From NCBI RefSeq assembly GCF_003697165.2, contig NZ_CP033092.2:1054001-1118000 (forward strand): DNA of 64,000 bases. Direction: 5' to 3'. Both the position numbers and the translations under genes were made by a program. Below are positions 1 through 7,894 of the stretch, in pieces. Origin of the DNA: Escherichia coli DSM 30083 = JCM 1649 = ATCC 11775. Lineage in GTDB: Bacteria; Pseudomonadota; Gammaproteobacteria; Enterobacterales; Enterobacteriaceae. The notes beneath the pieces are model-generated. The model did no database searches, was not told where the DNA came from, and saw only the letters and a list, made by a program, of their open reading frames with translations. Positions within the stretch are counted from its first letter, which is position 1. Every line of letters begins with the position of its first letter.

Positions 1-152
1 CGCCGATAAATCAACAACGCAGCAACCGCCAGAACGATAGCCGCCGCACCGGCCCATCTCAGCACGCCAGACGGACTGATAAACACTGACCACAGCACCA
101 GCAGTAACACCATTCCCCACAGCACGATGGCCTGTTTCAGCGTGTTCCTCAC
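1..152 (-). CDS. N-terminus of a T6SS membrane protein (partial, runs off the window)
   Basis: A GTG-started frame opens 13 nt beyond the tssL stop, behind an AGGGAG ribosome site, and stays open to the window edge (50 residues visible). It begins V-R-N-T-L-K-Q and holds two hydrophobic helices, about residues 9-25 and 30-48, separated by a short S-P-S-G turn. Two N-terminal helices suit TssM (IcmF), the inner-membrane partner of TssL. In related E. coli clusters the gene after tssL can instead encode an OmpA-domain protein, which would supply the peptidoglycan anchor this short TssL lacks. The visible part cannot decide between them. Same strand and tight spacing indicate the same operon. 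Confidence 0.5.
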   Translation of the reverse strand, partial: MRNTLKQAIVLWGMVLLLVLWSVFISPSGVLRWAGAAAIVLAVAALLIYR

Positions 153-164
153 TCACGACTCCCT

Positions 165-830
165 TTAACGCAGGCTTTGCGGCAGCAGTTCATCCACCAG
201 TACATTCAGCCAGTGGTGTAGCCCCCACCAGACGCCCGCCAGTAGCAGCGCCAGTGTTACCAGCCAGAAAAATGGCGAATGCAGCAAAGGGTGCTGACGG
301 GTGGATAACGGCACGTTCAGTACCGCCGTTTCCGGCAGCACACCAAATGGCGCGACCTGCCCGTTGAGCGTCGAAATAAGCTGGTCGCGCTCCGGGGCTG
401 CCGGATCCTGATAACGCCCGCGAAATCCCAGCAGCAGGACACGGTGAAAGCAGGTCAGCACGGCCTGCGCGGGGGCGGGTTCCTGTAGCACCTGCTTCAT
501 CCGCTCGTACAGCAGCTCACCGGCCTGCAGGGTGTTGAAGAAATGCGACTGGAGTGGGTTTTTCATCCAGATGGCCTGACCGTCGTCCATGCCACTACGG
601 CTGAGCACCGTTTCGTCCAGCAGGGCGCACTGCGCGTAAGTTATGTGCTCCACGTTCTCCCGACTGAATCCGGCATCTTTCAGACGTTCGCGGACCAGTT
701 CCACCTGCCGCTGACAGTGGCGATACAGCTCGATACCGTGACGCACGGTGGTTCCCTGACGCAGTTCCACCACCGTCAGAAACGTGTCGCGCAGCAGCGC
801 ATCGATATTGATATCCATATCTTTTTTCAT
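165..830 (-). CDS. tssL: TssL / DotU-family T6SS inner-membrane protein
   Basis: The 221-residue product is a short-form TssL: a cytoplasmic DotU domain over roughly residues 8-175, then one C-terminal membrane helix near residues 187-204 and a short periplasmic tail. TssL joins TssM and TssJ in the membrane complex that docks the baseplate of the contractile injection machine. No C-terminal OmpA-like peptidoglycan-binding domain is present, so that job must fall to another protein. The start codon overlaps the tssK stop by four bases (ATGA, 827-830), a sign of translational coupling. Length, topology and neighbours agree with the family. Confidence 0.9.
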   Translation of the reverse strand: MKKDMDINIDALLRDTFLTVVELRQGTTVRHGIELYRHCQRQVELVRERLKDAGFSRENVEHITYAQCALLDETVLSRSGMDDGQAIWMKNPLQSHFFNTLQAGELLYERMKQVLQEPAPAQAVLTCFHRVLLLGFRGRYQDPAAPERDQLISTLNGQVAPFGVLPETAVLNVPLSTRQHPLLHSPFFWLVTLALLLAGVWWGLHHWLNVLVDELLPQSLR

Positions 831-2164
831 GTGCGCAGCACCGCAAACAGTTCAGGTTTCAGGTCGCCCATGGTTCCCGGCGCATAAATCATGCAGCTCC
901 CGGACTCCAGCATCGATTTAGCCGCGTCACTGTGCATATCCAGCGCAAAATACTGGTTCTCCAGCCGCAGCGGCAGCGCCGCCGGAACCGAGGTAAGCGG
1001 CACCAGTTGAACACCGTTCAGCGCCACGTTGATAAGCAGCGTGACATCATCGGGCGCACCGATTTTGCAGACCAGCGGTAGCTGATGCAGTACCTGATGC
1101 GCAGGCAGTGAGGAACGAACGGACAGATAAAAATCGGCCTCTTCCCGCAGTCGCGGATCGTGCAGGTCGGCTTTCCAGCGGTTGCCCGGCAGGGACGCCA
1201 GATCCAGCGCGATCACCCGCGACGGCAGGCTGGCTTCCAGCAGCTCGCTGAGCAGGGAGAACAGGGGCGGAAAGACGGTGGACGGCGATTCGTGGACATA
1301 GGGCGGAACGGCGCTGACGTTATGCTCAAGGGAAAACGTCAGCAGCGCACCGGCAAGCCTCGCCAGCTCCCGCCAGACCAGTTCGGGGTGGACAGCCGGG
1401 TAGCGCAGGAAATCGCTCAGCACCGGCTCGGCGGAATTCAGCGCGTTAAGCAGCCAGAACAGGGAGACATCGGCGACGGCAAAGTCCGCCATACGCTGGT
1501 TGCTTTCCCGGCGCATCGCCATCAGACGCTGGCACTTCGCCCGTAGCTGCAACAGCAATGTGTCCAGACGCTGTACCAGCCCGTCATGGGCGTTAAACGC
1601 CAGTAACGGCGGAATATAGCTCTCATCCTGTGTCCAGTTGCCCTGAACATCCCGCACCAGACGCGCCAGTGGGCAGGTGATGTAATCCTGATTGTTATCA
1701 TGAGCAAAGCGCAGGGACAGCGCATGACGCTCAACGGCCATATCTTCACTGTCACTGCCGTAGATATCCTGCACCTTTTGCCATTCCTGACGATAGCGCA
1801 GCGGTCTTTCAGTCTGCTCACCCTGACCGAGATTACCGCCGTTACCATGTGCAAGCGGCAGCGCCAGCAAAACAATCGCGCTGTCGTTCTTCAGCGCGCG
1901 CAGATCGCAGGCGAGCGGCAGAACGTCACTCACGTCTGAATCGATCAGCGTGCCATCAGCAAAACGCAGGCGTACTGCCTGCGTTTTCAGCTTTCCGGGC
2001 GTCAGGGCATCCCGGTCAAAGAGCACGTTTGCGATCCCCCACGGATGGCGAATACAAAGCTGCGCAATACAGTCATTGCTGAACGCTTCCCAGCGGGCCT
2101 GCTGCTGAAACTGCTGAGAGGACAGGAATGTCCCCTCAGCCCACAGTGGTCGATGAATTTTCAT
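827..2164 (-). CDS. tssK: TssK T6SS baseplate protein
   Basis: The 445-residue protein starts MKIHRPLWAEG, with the typical N-terminal TssK pattern (W-x-E-G, then S-S-Q-Q-F-Q-Q-Q near residues 15-22). TssK is the trimeric cytoplasmic adaptor connecting the baseplate to the TssL/TssM membrane complex. The gene lies 17 nt after tssC and overlaps tssL by four bases, so tssB, tssC, tssK and tssL read as one transcription unit. Full family length, no frameshift seen. The ribosome site is weak (GGGCCGTGG), so expression probably depends on coupling to tssC. Confidence 0.92.
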   Translation of the reverse strand: MKIHRPLWAEGTFLSSQQFQQQARWEAFSNDCIAQLCIRHPWGIANVLFDRDALTPGKLKTQAVRLRFADGTLIDSDVSDVLPLACDLRALKNDSAIVLLALPLAHGNGGNLGQGEQTERPLRYRQEWQKVQDIYGSDSEDMAVERHALSLRFAHDNNQDYITCPLARLVRDVQGNWTQDESYIPPLLAFNAHDGLVQRLDTLLLQLRAKCQRLMAMRRESNQRMADFAVADVSLFWLLNALNSAEPVLSDFLRYPAVHPELVWRELARLAGALLTFSLEHNVSAVPPYVHESPSTVFPPLFSLLSELLEASLPSRVIALDLASLPGNRWKADLHDPRLREEADFYLSVRSSLPAHQVLHQLPLVCKIGAPDDVTLLINVALNGVQLVPLTSVPAALPLRLENQYFALDMHSDAAKSMLESGSCMIYAPGTMGDLKPELFAVLRT

Positions 2165-2181
2165 ATCACACCACGGCCCGG

Positions 2182-3720
2182 TCAGGCTTTCGCTTTCGGC
2201 ATCTGGGAAACCAGAGAAAGGTTGATATCCATCCCTTCAATCTGGAAATGCGGCACGGCAAAGAGTCTGACGCGGAAGAAGCCCGGATTGTCCTCAATAT
2301 CTTCCACGATAACCTTGCCGTCGCGCAGCGGGTGAGACGCCTGCAGTTCATCACCCGGATCGGTCATCTCCGTCACCAGTGTGCGGATCCAGGTGTTCAG
2401 TTCCAGTTCCAGTACGCGGCGGTCTTTGGTGGTACCGATATTCTCGCGCTGAATGATTTTCAGGTAATGCGCAATGCGGGACAGCAGGAAGATGTAAGGC
2501 AGACGGGCGTTAATACGGCTGTTGGCGGTGGCGTCAGCGGTATCATACAACGCCGGTTTCTGGGCGGAGTTTGCCGAGAAGAAGCAGGCGTAATCGCGAT
2601 TCTTATAATAAGAGAGCGGAATAAAGCCAAGGTTGGCAAATTCAAATTCGCGGGTTTCCGGGATCATCACTTCGGACGGAATTTTGACCTGATTGCCGGT
2701 GCCGAGATCGTAAAGATGGATGGGCAGATCGGCTACTGCGCCACCTGCCTGTGGACCACGGATCTGCACACACCAGCCATTATTCACAAAGCTCTTCACC
2801 ATATTGGCGGCAAAGGCGAACGAGGCGTTTGTCCACAGGTACTTTTCGTGATCCGGGCCTTTGACTTCTTCCACATAGTTAAAGCTGCGTACCGGCACCG
2901 TGTCCGGCCCATAGGGCAGACGGCCCAGCACTCGCGGCATCACTAATCCCACATAGCGGCTGTCATCCGTATCGCGGAACGACTTCCATTTAATATATTC
3001 TGCGCGGTCAAAGTAGTTGCCGATATCTTTAATCGCGGCGACTTCTTCCATCGAATTTTTAAGGAAGAATTTCGGTCCGACGGAACCGATAAAAGGCATA
3101 TGGGAAGCGGCAGACACTCTGGAAATATTGCGCAGCAGGGCAATATCCTGCGGGCTGTTATCAAATTCATAGCTGGAAATTAATGAGGCAACAGGTTCGC
3201 CACCCGGCGTATCGTACTCCTGAATGTATGTATGACGATATAAACCGCTCTGAATGATTTCCGGGGAGTCGTCGAAATCCTGACGCAGATGCTCTTTGCT
3301 GATATCCAGCAATTCAATTCTGACATTTTTGCGAAAATCAGTGCGCTGTACGACGAACCATGTACCACGCCACAGCGACTCGACTTTCTGGAATTCAGGG
3401 TGGTGCATGACCGCATCAAGCTGTTTACTGATTTTCTGATCCAGATCGTCGATATGAAAATCCAGCAGGCTCTTGTCGAGCTTAACCACGTCCTCGCCTG
3501 ATTTCGCCAGACAGGAAAGCAGAACGTGAATCGCTGCTGTCACGCGCTCATCGGGTGAGGCATCAGCCAGCGTTTCGCTGTTTTGCCATAAATCTATTTC
3601 CTGAATGGAAGAGACCGGGGTTAAATTAATTTTATCGAACAGGGACTGATAAACGCCGCCGGACTCAGTGGTGGTGAGTGTTGCAGTTTCAGAGGTGGAA
3701 TGTTCTTGTTGTACAGACAT
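2182..3720 (-). CDS. tssC: TssC T6SS contractile sheath large subunit
   Basis: TssC (512 residues from this start) pairs with TssB to build the contractile sheath around the Hcp tube. Family hallmarks are visible, including V-G-L-V-M-P-R-V-L-G-R-L-P-Y-G in the middle and the W-x-G-x-W-F-V segment (W-R-G-T-W-F-V-V) that introduces the sheath core. An in-frame ATG two codons upstream (3726) touches the AAGGA ribosome site, whereas the ATG at 3720 has better spacing, so I chose 3720. The gene is separated from tssB by 58 nt containing a stable hairpin, unlike the tight tssC-tssK-tssL junctions. Confidence 0.93.
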   Translation of the reverse strand: MSVQQEHSTSETATLTTTESGGVYQSLFDKINLTPVSSIQEIDLWQNSETLADASPDERVTAAIHVLLSCLAKSGEDVVKLDKSLLDFHIDDLDQKISKQLDAVMHHPEFQKVESLWRGTWFVVQRTDFRKNVRIELLDISKEHLRQDFDDSPEIIQSGLYRHTYIQEYDTPGGEPVASLISSYEFDNSPQDIALLRNISRVSAASHMPFIGSVGPKFFLKNSMEEVAAIKDIGNYFDRAEYIKWKSFRDTDDSRYVGLVMPRVLGRLPYGPDTVPVRSFNYVEEVKGPDHEKYLWTNASFAFAANMVKSFVNNGWCVQIRGPQAGGAVADLPIHLYDLGTGNQVKIPSEVMIPETREFEFANLGFIPLSYYKNRDYACFFSANSAQKPALYDTADATANSRINARLPYIFLLSRIAHYLKIIQRENIGTTKDRRVLELELNTWIRTLVTEMTDPGDELQASHPLRDGKVIVEDIEDNPGFFRVRLFAVPHFQIEGMDINLSLVSQMPKAKA

Positions 3721-3754
3721 CAGCATTTCCTTTTCAGTGATCCTTTCTTCTCCG

Positions 3755-3784
3755 GTTTAACCTGAATACGTGTTCGGGTTAAAC
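3755..3784 (-). promoter_or_regulatory. Intercistronic hairpin between tssB and tssC
   Basis: GTTTAACC (3755-3762) pairs with GGTTAAAC (3777-3784), and the stem extends inward through GAA/TTC with one G-U pair, giving about 12 bp around a 6-nt loop. It covers the tssB stop codon (3779). No U-run follows on the minus strand, so it is more likely an mRNA stability or processing element than a terminator. Function is inferred. Confidence 0.5.
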
Positions 3785-4279
3785 GTTCTCCTGCGGCGCA
3801 ATTTTCGCCAGTTCATCACGCAGTTCTGAACTGAGCGTCGGGTCTTTCAGAATATTTTCCAGTTCACGGCGAAACGTTGCGTTATCCAGCAGATTGGATT
3901 TCAGGTCACGTAGTAAATTGCGCATAGCGAGTAATACACGAAGTTGCGGAATATTTTTTGCTACCTGTTCGGGTTCAAAATCCTTCAGGCTTTTAAATTC
4001 AAGCGCGATATTTTGTTCATTACCGTTTCCGTTTAGCGTATCTTCTACTGTTAAATTAACCGCAGGCGAAAACTCAGCCATGACGCTGTTGAAGTTGTTT
4101 TTATTGATATCAACCTTGTCCCGTTCGGACAGCGGACGTTGCTCTTTTCCGTTACTGTAATCGCCTACGGCAAGAAGCTTGAGGGGGAGTTCAACTTTCT
4201 TTTTAGCATTGCCTGTATGCAGATCAAGCTTGATATTTACACGAGCGGTGGGAACTTCATTCTGGAAACTGTCAGCCAT
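3779..4279 (-). CDS. tssB: TssB T6SS contractile sheath small subunit
   Basis: The 166-residue protein (MADSFQNEVP start) is TssB, the small sheath subunit that interlocks with TssC. The family pattern R-V-N-I-K-L-D-L then K-K-x-E-L-P-L-K-L-L-x-x-G-D-Y is seen in residues 15-45. The ATG at 4279 has an AAGGA ribosome site at good spacing; an upstream in-frame ATG at 4300 lacks one. It is the first gene of the leftward T6SS unit, with an AT-rich region upstream that should hold the promoter. Confidence 0.92.
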   Translation of the reverse strand: MADSFQNEVPTARVNIKLDLHTGNAKKKVELPLKLLAVGDYSNGKEQRPLSERDKVDINKNNFNSVMAEFSPAVNLTVEDTLNGNGNEQNIALEFKSLKDFEPEQVAKNIPQLRVLLAMRNLLRDLKSNLLDNATFRRELENILKDPTLSSELRDELAKIAPQENV

Positions 4280-4862
4280 ATCCTTTTCCTCATCATCCAC
4301 TTTTTCTGATGGTTATTGACATAATTATATTCAGGGGATTATCGGATGATTTAAATAAAAAGCAATGATGAGGAAAATATACAAATGAATAATGTATTTT
4401 TCAGGGGAATAGATACAGTTGTATCATTTTAGATATTGTTTGGCCTCTTGATTATTTTTCGGAAGAGGGCGGCATTATCTGGTGAGAGAATTTGGCATGA
4501 AACTTAAAATAATAACAGGATAAGCTTCACAAATTTGCACTTTTAAGAAATTGGGTAGTATGAGAGTCTATTAAGATATTCATTAAACTTATTGTCCGGG
4601 CTTTCACAAAAAATTATTAATTTTTCTACTAATTAAAAAGTTGTGTGCTTTTTGTACAATGATTATATAAGCGTAGCGCCCTGTTGTGATATTGAAATGT
4701 TAACATAACCAAAATAAATTGATTTATAGAATATATAAATGAAATTCATTAATGGGGTATATGTTTAATATATAAATAAGATGGATGGCTTTGATGGAGG
4801 GATATTAACGGTTTACTCATTGTCTCAGGCTTCACTGAAACGGGTAAGGAAGCGTAAAAACG
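4280..4862. other. AT-rich junction between the T6SS island and the metZWV tRNAs, no gene
   Basis: About 580 bp with no credible coding frame and markedly higher A+T than the genes on either side. It must carry the tssB promoter on the minus strand, but several TATAAT-like boxes are possible and I cannot choose one. Composition and position next to a tRNA cluster suit the edge of an acquired island and silencing by H-NS, which is inference. I saw no duplicated tRNA 3' end in the first 4.9 kb, so the attachment repeat, if any, lies outside the window. Confidence 0.5.
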
Positions 4863-4896
4863 AAAAAACCGCAAGCCAATAGCAGCTTTGCGGTTT
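4863..4896 (-). terminator. Intrinsic terminator of the metZWV tRNA operon
   Basis: On the minus strand AAACCGCAA (4888-4896) pairs with TTGCGGTTT (4866-4874), followed by further T residues. It lies 19 nt after the last tRNA and separates the tRNA operon from the T6SS genes transcribed in the same direction. Confidence 0.8.
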
Positions 4897-4914
4897 GTCA
4901 GCATTCTAATAAAT

Positions 4915-4991
<77 letters not shown>

Positions 4992-5024
4992 TCACCGTAC
5001 TGCTTTATTTCATCAAATTTTGAT

Positions 5025-5101
<77 letters not shown>

Positions 5102-5134
5102 TCACCGTACTGCTTTACTTCATCAAATTTTAAT

Positions 5135-5211
<77 letters not shown>

Positions 5212-5224
5212 TCCGTGGATGCGC

Positions 5225-5252
5225 ACTATACTCTGCTCGCGTTTTCATGCAA
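5225..5252 (-). promoter_or_regulatory. Sigma-70 promoter of metZWV
   Basis: On the minus strand, -35 TTGCAT (5247-5252) and -10 TATAGT (5225-5230) are 16 bp apart. They are followed by GCGCATCC, a G+C-rich discriminator typical of stable-RNA promoters that ppGpp represses. relA, which makes ppGpp, is also in this window. Confidence 0.75.
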
Positions 5253-5419
5253 CCTTTTTTTTACCCCGATCACGGATTCGGCATGATTTTGAACAAAAAC
5301 AAATCACTAAAGCCTATTTTTTGTGCAAAATTTGCGTCAGGGAGAGGCTGCTCATTTCATTAAACGCGGTGGTTTGTTATCTTCGTTGCGCCTTATTTTT
5401 TAACCTGAAGAAGAGAACA

Positions 5420-6517
5420 ATGAAAGGACGTTGGGTAAAGTACCTTCTTATGGGCACGGTTGTGGCAATGCTTGCCGCCTGCTCTTCCAAACCAACCGAT
5501 CGCGGACAGCAATATAAAGACGGGAAATTTACCCAGCCTTTCTCTCTGGTGAACCAGCCAGATGCCGTTGGCGCGCCGATTAATGCCGGTGATTTTGCCG
5601 AGCAAATTAACCATATCCGTAATTCGTCACCGCGTCTGTATGGCAACCAGAGTAATGTTTATAACGCGGTGCAAGAGTGGCTGCGCGCAGGCGGTGATAC
5701 CCGCAATATGCGCCAGTTCGGCATTGATGCCTGGCAGATGGAAGGTGTCGACAACTATGGTAACGTGCAGTTTACAGGCTATTACACGCCGGTAATTCAG
5801 GCGCGCCATACCCGTCAGGGCGAGTTCCAGTATCCGATTTACCGTATGCCGCCAAAACGTGGTCGTCTGCCGTCTCGTGCGGAGATCTACGCAGGAGCGC
5901 TGAGTGATAAATATATTCTCGCTTACAGTAACTCCCTGATGGATAACTTCATTATGGATGTGCAGGGTAGCGGGTATATCGACTTTGGTGATGGCAGTCC
6001 GCTTAACTTTTTCAGCTATGCAGGGAAAAACGGTCATGCCTATCGCAGCATTGGTAAGGTGTTGATCGACCGTGGCGAAGTGAAAAAAGAAGATATGTCG
6101 ATGCAGGCGATTCGTCACTGGGGCGAAACACACAGTGAAGCTGAGGTTCGCGAGCTGCTGGAACAGAACCCGTCTTTCGTCTTCTTTAAACCGCAATCTT
6201 TTGCACCGGTGAAAGGGGCAAGTGCGGTGCCGCTGGTTGGCCGTGCTTCTGTTGCCTCCGATCGTTCAATTATTCCGCCAGGTACTACCTTGCTGGCAGA
6301 AGTGCCGCTGCTGGATAATAACGGCAAATTTAACGGTCAGTACGAATTGCGTCTGATGGTGGCGCTGGATGTCGGTGGCGCAATCAAAGGCCAACACTTC
6401 GATATCTATCAAGGGATCGGGCCGGAAGCCGGACACCGCGCAGGTTGGTACAACCACTATGGACGTGTCTGGGTGCTGAAAACCGCCCCGGGCGCAGGTA
6501 ACGTCTTTAGCGGCTGA
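5420..6517 (+). CDS. mltA: Membrane-bound lytic murein transglycosylase A
   Basis: This 365-residue lipoprotein cleaves the glycan strands of peptidoglycan with formation of 1,6-anhydromuropeptides. The start MKGRWVKYL leads a signal peptide with lipobox LAAC, the lipidated Cys being residue 21. Residue +2 is Ser, so it should be sorted to the outer membrane. Near the C-terminus L-D-V-G-G (Asp317) and F-D-I-Y-Q-G (Asp328) match the double-psi barrel; Asp328 corresponds to the catalytic Asp308 of the mature protein. The open frame extends upstream into a tRNA gene, but GAAGAGAAC before 5420 and the signal peptide fix the start. Confidence 0.96.
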   Translation: MKGRWVKYLLMGTVVAMLAACSSKPTDRGQQYKDGKFTQPFSLVNQPDAVGAPINAGDFAEQINHIRNSSPRLYGNQSNVYNAVQEWLRAGGDTRNMRQFGIDAWQMEGVDNYGNVQFTGYYTPVIQARHTRQGEFQYPIYRMPPKRGRLPSRAEIYAGALSDKYILAYSNSLMDNFIMDVQGSGYIDFGDGSPLNFFSYAGKNGHAYRSIGKVLIDRGEVKKEDMSMQAIRHWGETHSEAEVRELLEQNPSFVFFKPQSFAPVKGASAVPLVGRASVASDRSIIPPGTTLLAEVPLLDNNGKFNGQYELRLMVALDVGGAIKGQHFDIYQGIGPEAGHRAGWYNHYGRVWVLKTAPGAGNVFSG

Positions 6518-6553
6518 TGTGATATTCTGTATGCCGTTTTTACGGATATGACA

Positions 6554-6579
6554 GGGTGAGGGGTAACCTCACCCTTTTT
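6554..6579 (+). terminator. Intrinsic terminator after mltA
   Basis: GGGTGAGG (6554-6561) pairs with CCTCACCC (6567-6574) around a 5-nt loop and is followed by five T residues. It lies 14 nt before tcdA and separates the two genes. Confidence 0.85.
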
Positions 6580-6593
6580 AATTCTGAGGTGCT

Positions 6594-7400
6594 ATGTCTG
6601 TGGTAATTAGTGATGCATGGCGTCAGCGTTTTGGTGGCACAGCGCGACTGTATGGTGAAAAAGCATTGCAACTGTTTGCTGACGCGCATATTTGTGTGGT
6701 TGGTATCGGTGGTGTCGGTTCCTGGGCGGCGGAAGCGCTAGCGCGCACGGGGATTGGCGCAATCACGCTTATCGATATGGATGATGTGTGCGTCACCAAT
6801 ACCAATCGGCAAATTCACGCTCTGCGCGATAACGTCGGGCTGGCAAAAGCGGAAGTCATGGCGGAGCGTATTCGCCAGATTAACCCGGAGTGCCGTGTAA
6901 CGGTGGTGGATGACTTCGTGACGCCGGATAACGTAGCGCAATATATGAATGCCGGTTATTCGTACGTGATTGATGCTATTGATAGTGTACGGCCCAAAGC
7001 GGCGCTGATTGCTTATTGTCGGCGCAATAAAATCCCGCTGGTCACGACCGGTGGCGCGGGTGGGCAGATTGACCCGACGCAGATTCAGGTTACCGATCTG
7101 GCGAAAACGATTCAGGACCCGTTGGCGGCGAAGTTGCGCGAGCGCCTGAAAAGCGATTTTGGCGTAGTGAAAAACAGTAAAGGTAAGCTCGGCGTGGATT
7201 GCGTGTTCTCTACCGAAGCGCTGGTGTACCCGCAGTCAGACGGCACCGTCTGTGCGATGAAAGCCACGGCGGAAGGGCCAAAGCGGATGGATTGTGCCTC
7301 AGGATTTGGCGCGGCGACGATGGTGACCGCCACTTTTGGCTTTGTTGCGGTTTCTCATGCGCTGAAGAAGATGATGGCGAAAGCGGCGCGTCAGGGGTAA
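6594..7400 (+). CDS. tcdA: tRNA threonylcarbamoyladenosine dehydratase
   Basis: TcdA (CsdL/YgdL, 268 residues) is an E1-like, ATP-dependent enzyme that dehydrates t6A37 of tRNA to cyclic ct6A. The nucleotide-binding Rossmann motif V-G-I-G-G-V-G-S-W-A-A-E-A-L is near residues 36-49, and the activation loop region contains D-x-D-D and T-N-x-N-R-Q. It works with the cysteine desulfurase pair CsdA-CsdE, whose genes lie convergently just downstream. A GAGGTG ribosome site precedes the ATG. The C-terminus ends in a short basic amphipathic tail (K-K-M-M-A-K-A-A-R). Confidence 0.96.
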   Translation: MSVVISDAWRQRFGGTARLYGEKALQLFADAHICVVGIGGVGSWAAEALARTGIGAITLIDMDDVCVTNTNRQIHALRDNVGLAKAEVMAERIRQINPECRVTVVDDFVTPDNVAQYMNAGYSYVIDAIDSVRPKAALIAYCRRNKIPLVTTGGAGGQIDPTQIQVTDLAKTIQDPLAAKLRERLKSDFGVVKNSKGKLGVDCVFSTEALVYPQSDGTVCAMKATAEGPKRMDCASGFGAATMVTATFGFVAVSHALKKMMAKAARQG

Positions 7401-7405
7401 ACAAT

Positions 7406-7441
7406 CAGGTCGGATGCGACGCGAACGTCTTATCCGACCTG
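7406..7441. repeat. REP-type palindrome between tcdA and csdE
   Basis: CAGGTCGGAT pairs with ATCCGACCTG, enclosing a G+C-rich loop with the GCGACGC core of enterobacterial REP elements. It fills the 50-bp gap between two convergent genes, where REPs typically protect mRNA 3' ends. Confidence 0.8.
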
Positions 7442-7450
7442 GTTCTGTGC

Positions 7451-7894
7451 TTAAACCTGCTTCGCCGCAGCGATAATCGCCTCGCTTAACGCATTCAACC
7501 CCTGGCTGCGTGAGGCGCTAAGTTGCGCACGTAATCCCAGCTCATCAAACAATGCCAGCGGCGACTGTGCCTGCAATTCGGCGGCGGTTTTCCCCTCAAC
7601 GGCAGTCAACAACACCGCCAACAGGCCGCGCACAATGCGCCCTTCGCTGTCGCCAAAGAAATGCATCTTGCCGTTTTCAGCCACGGTATATCCCAGCCAG
7701 ACGCGGTTTTCGCATCCGGCAATCTCTTTAGCCTGCGCTTTTAACTCCTCTGGCAAAGCCGGAAGCTGTTTTCCCAGCATGATCAACTGGCGATATTTAT
7801 CTTCCCATTGCGTCAACGGTGCGAAGGTATTGCGTAACGTTTCTGCGGTTACGGTTGTGCCGAACGGATGTCCGGCGAATTGCGGGTTTGTCAT
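7451..7894 (-). CDS. csdE: CsdE sulfur acceptor of the CSD system
   Basis: CsdE (147 residues, SufE family) takes persulfide sulfur from CsdA through Cys61, seen here in E-I-A-G-C61-E-N-R-V-W. It stimulates CsdA and passes sulfur on, with a functional link to TcdA. The start codon overlaps the csdA stop (TAATG), so csdA-csdE is translationally coupled. Full length compared with the family. Confidence 0.95.
   Translation of the reverse strand: MTNPQFAGHPFGTTVTAETLRNTFAPLTQWEDKYRQLIMLGKQLPALPEELKAQAKEIAGCENRVWLGYTVAENGKMHFFGDSEGRIVRGLLAVLLTAVEGKTAAELQAQSPLALFDELGLRAQLSASRSQGLNALSEAIIAAAKQV

Noticed and set aside
2128..2946. 272-residue open frame antisense to tssC and tssK
   Set aside because: Overlaps two conserved T6SS genes and has no identifiable domain.
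4385..4432. 15-codon frame (MNNVFFRG...) in the AT-rich T6SS junction
   Set aside because: Too short, lacks a convincing ribosome site, and AT-rich DNA gives such frames by chance.
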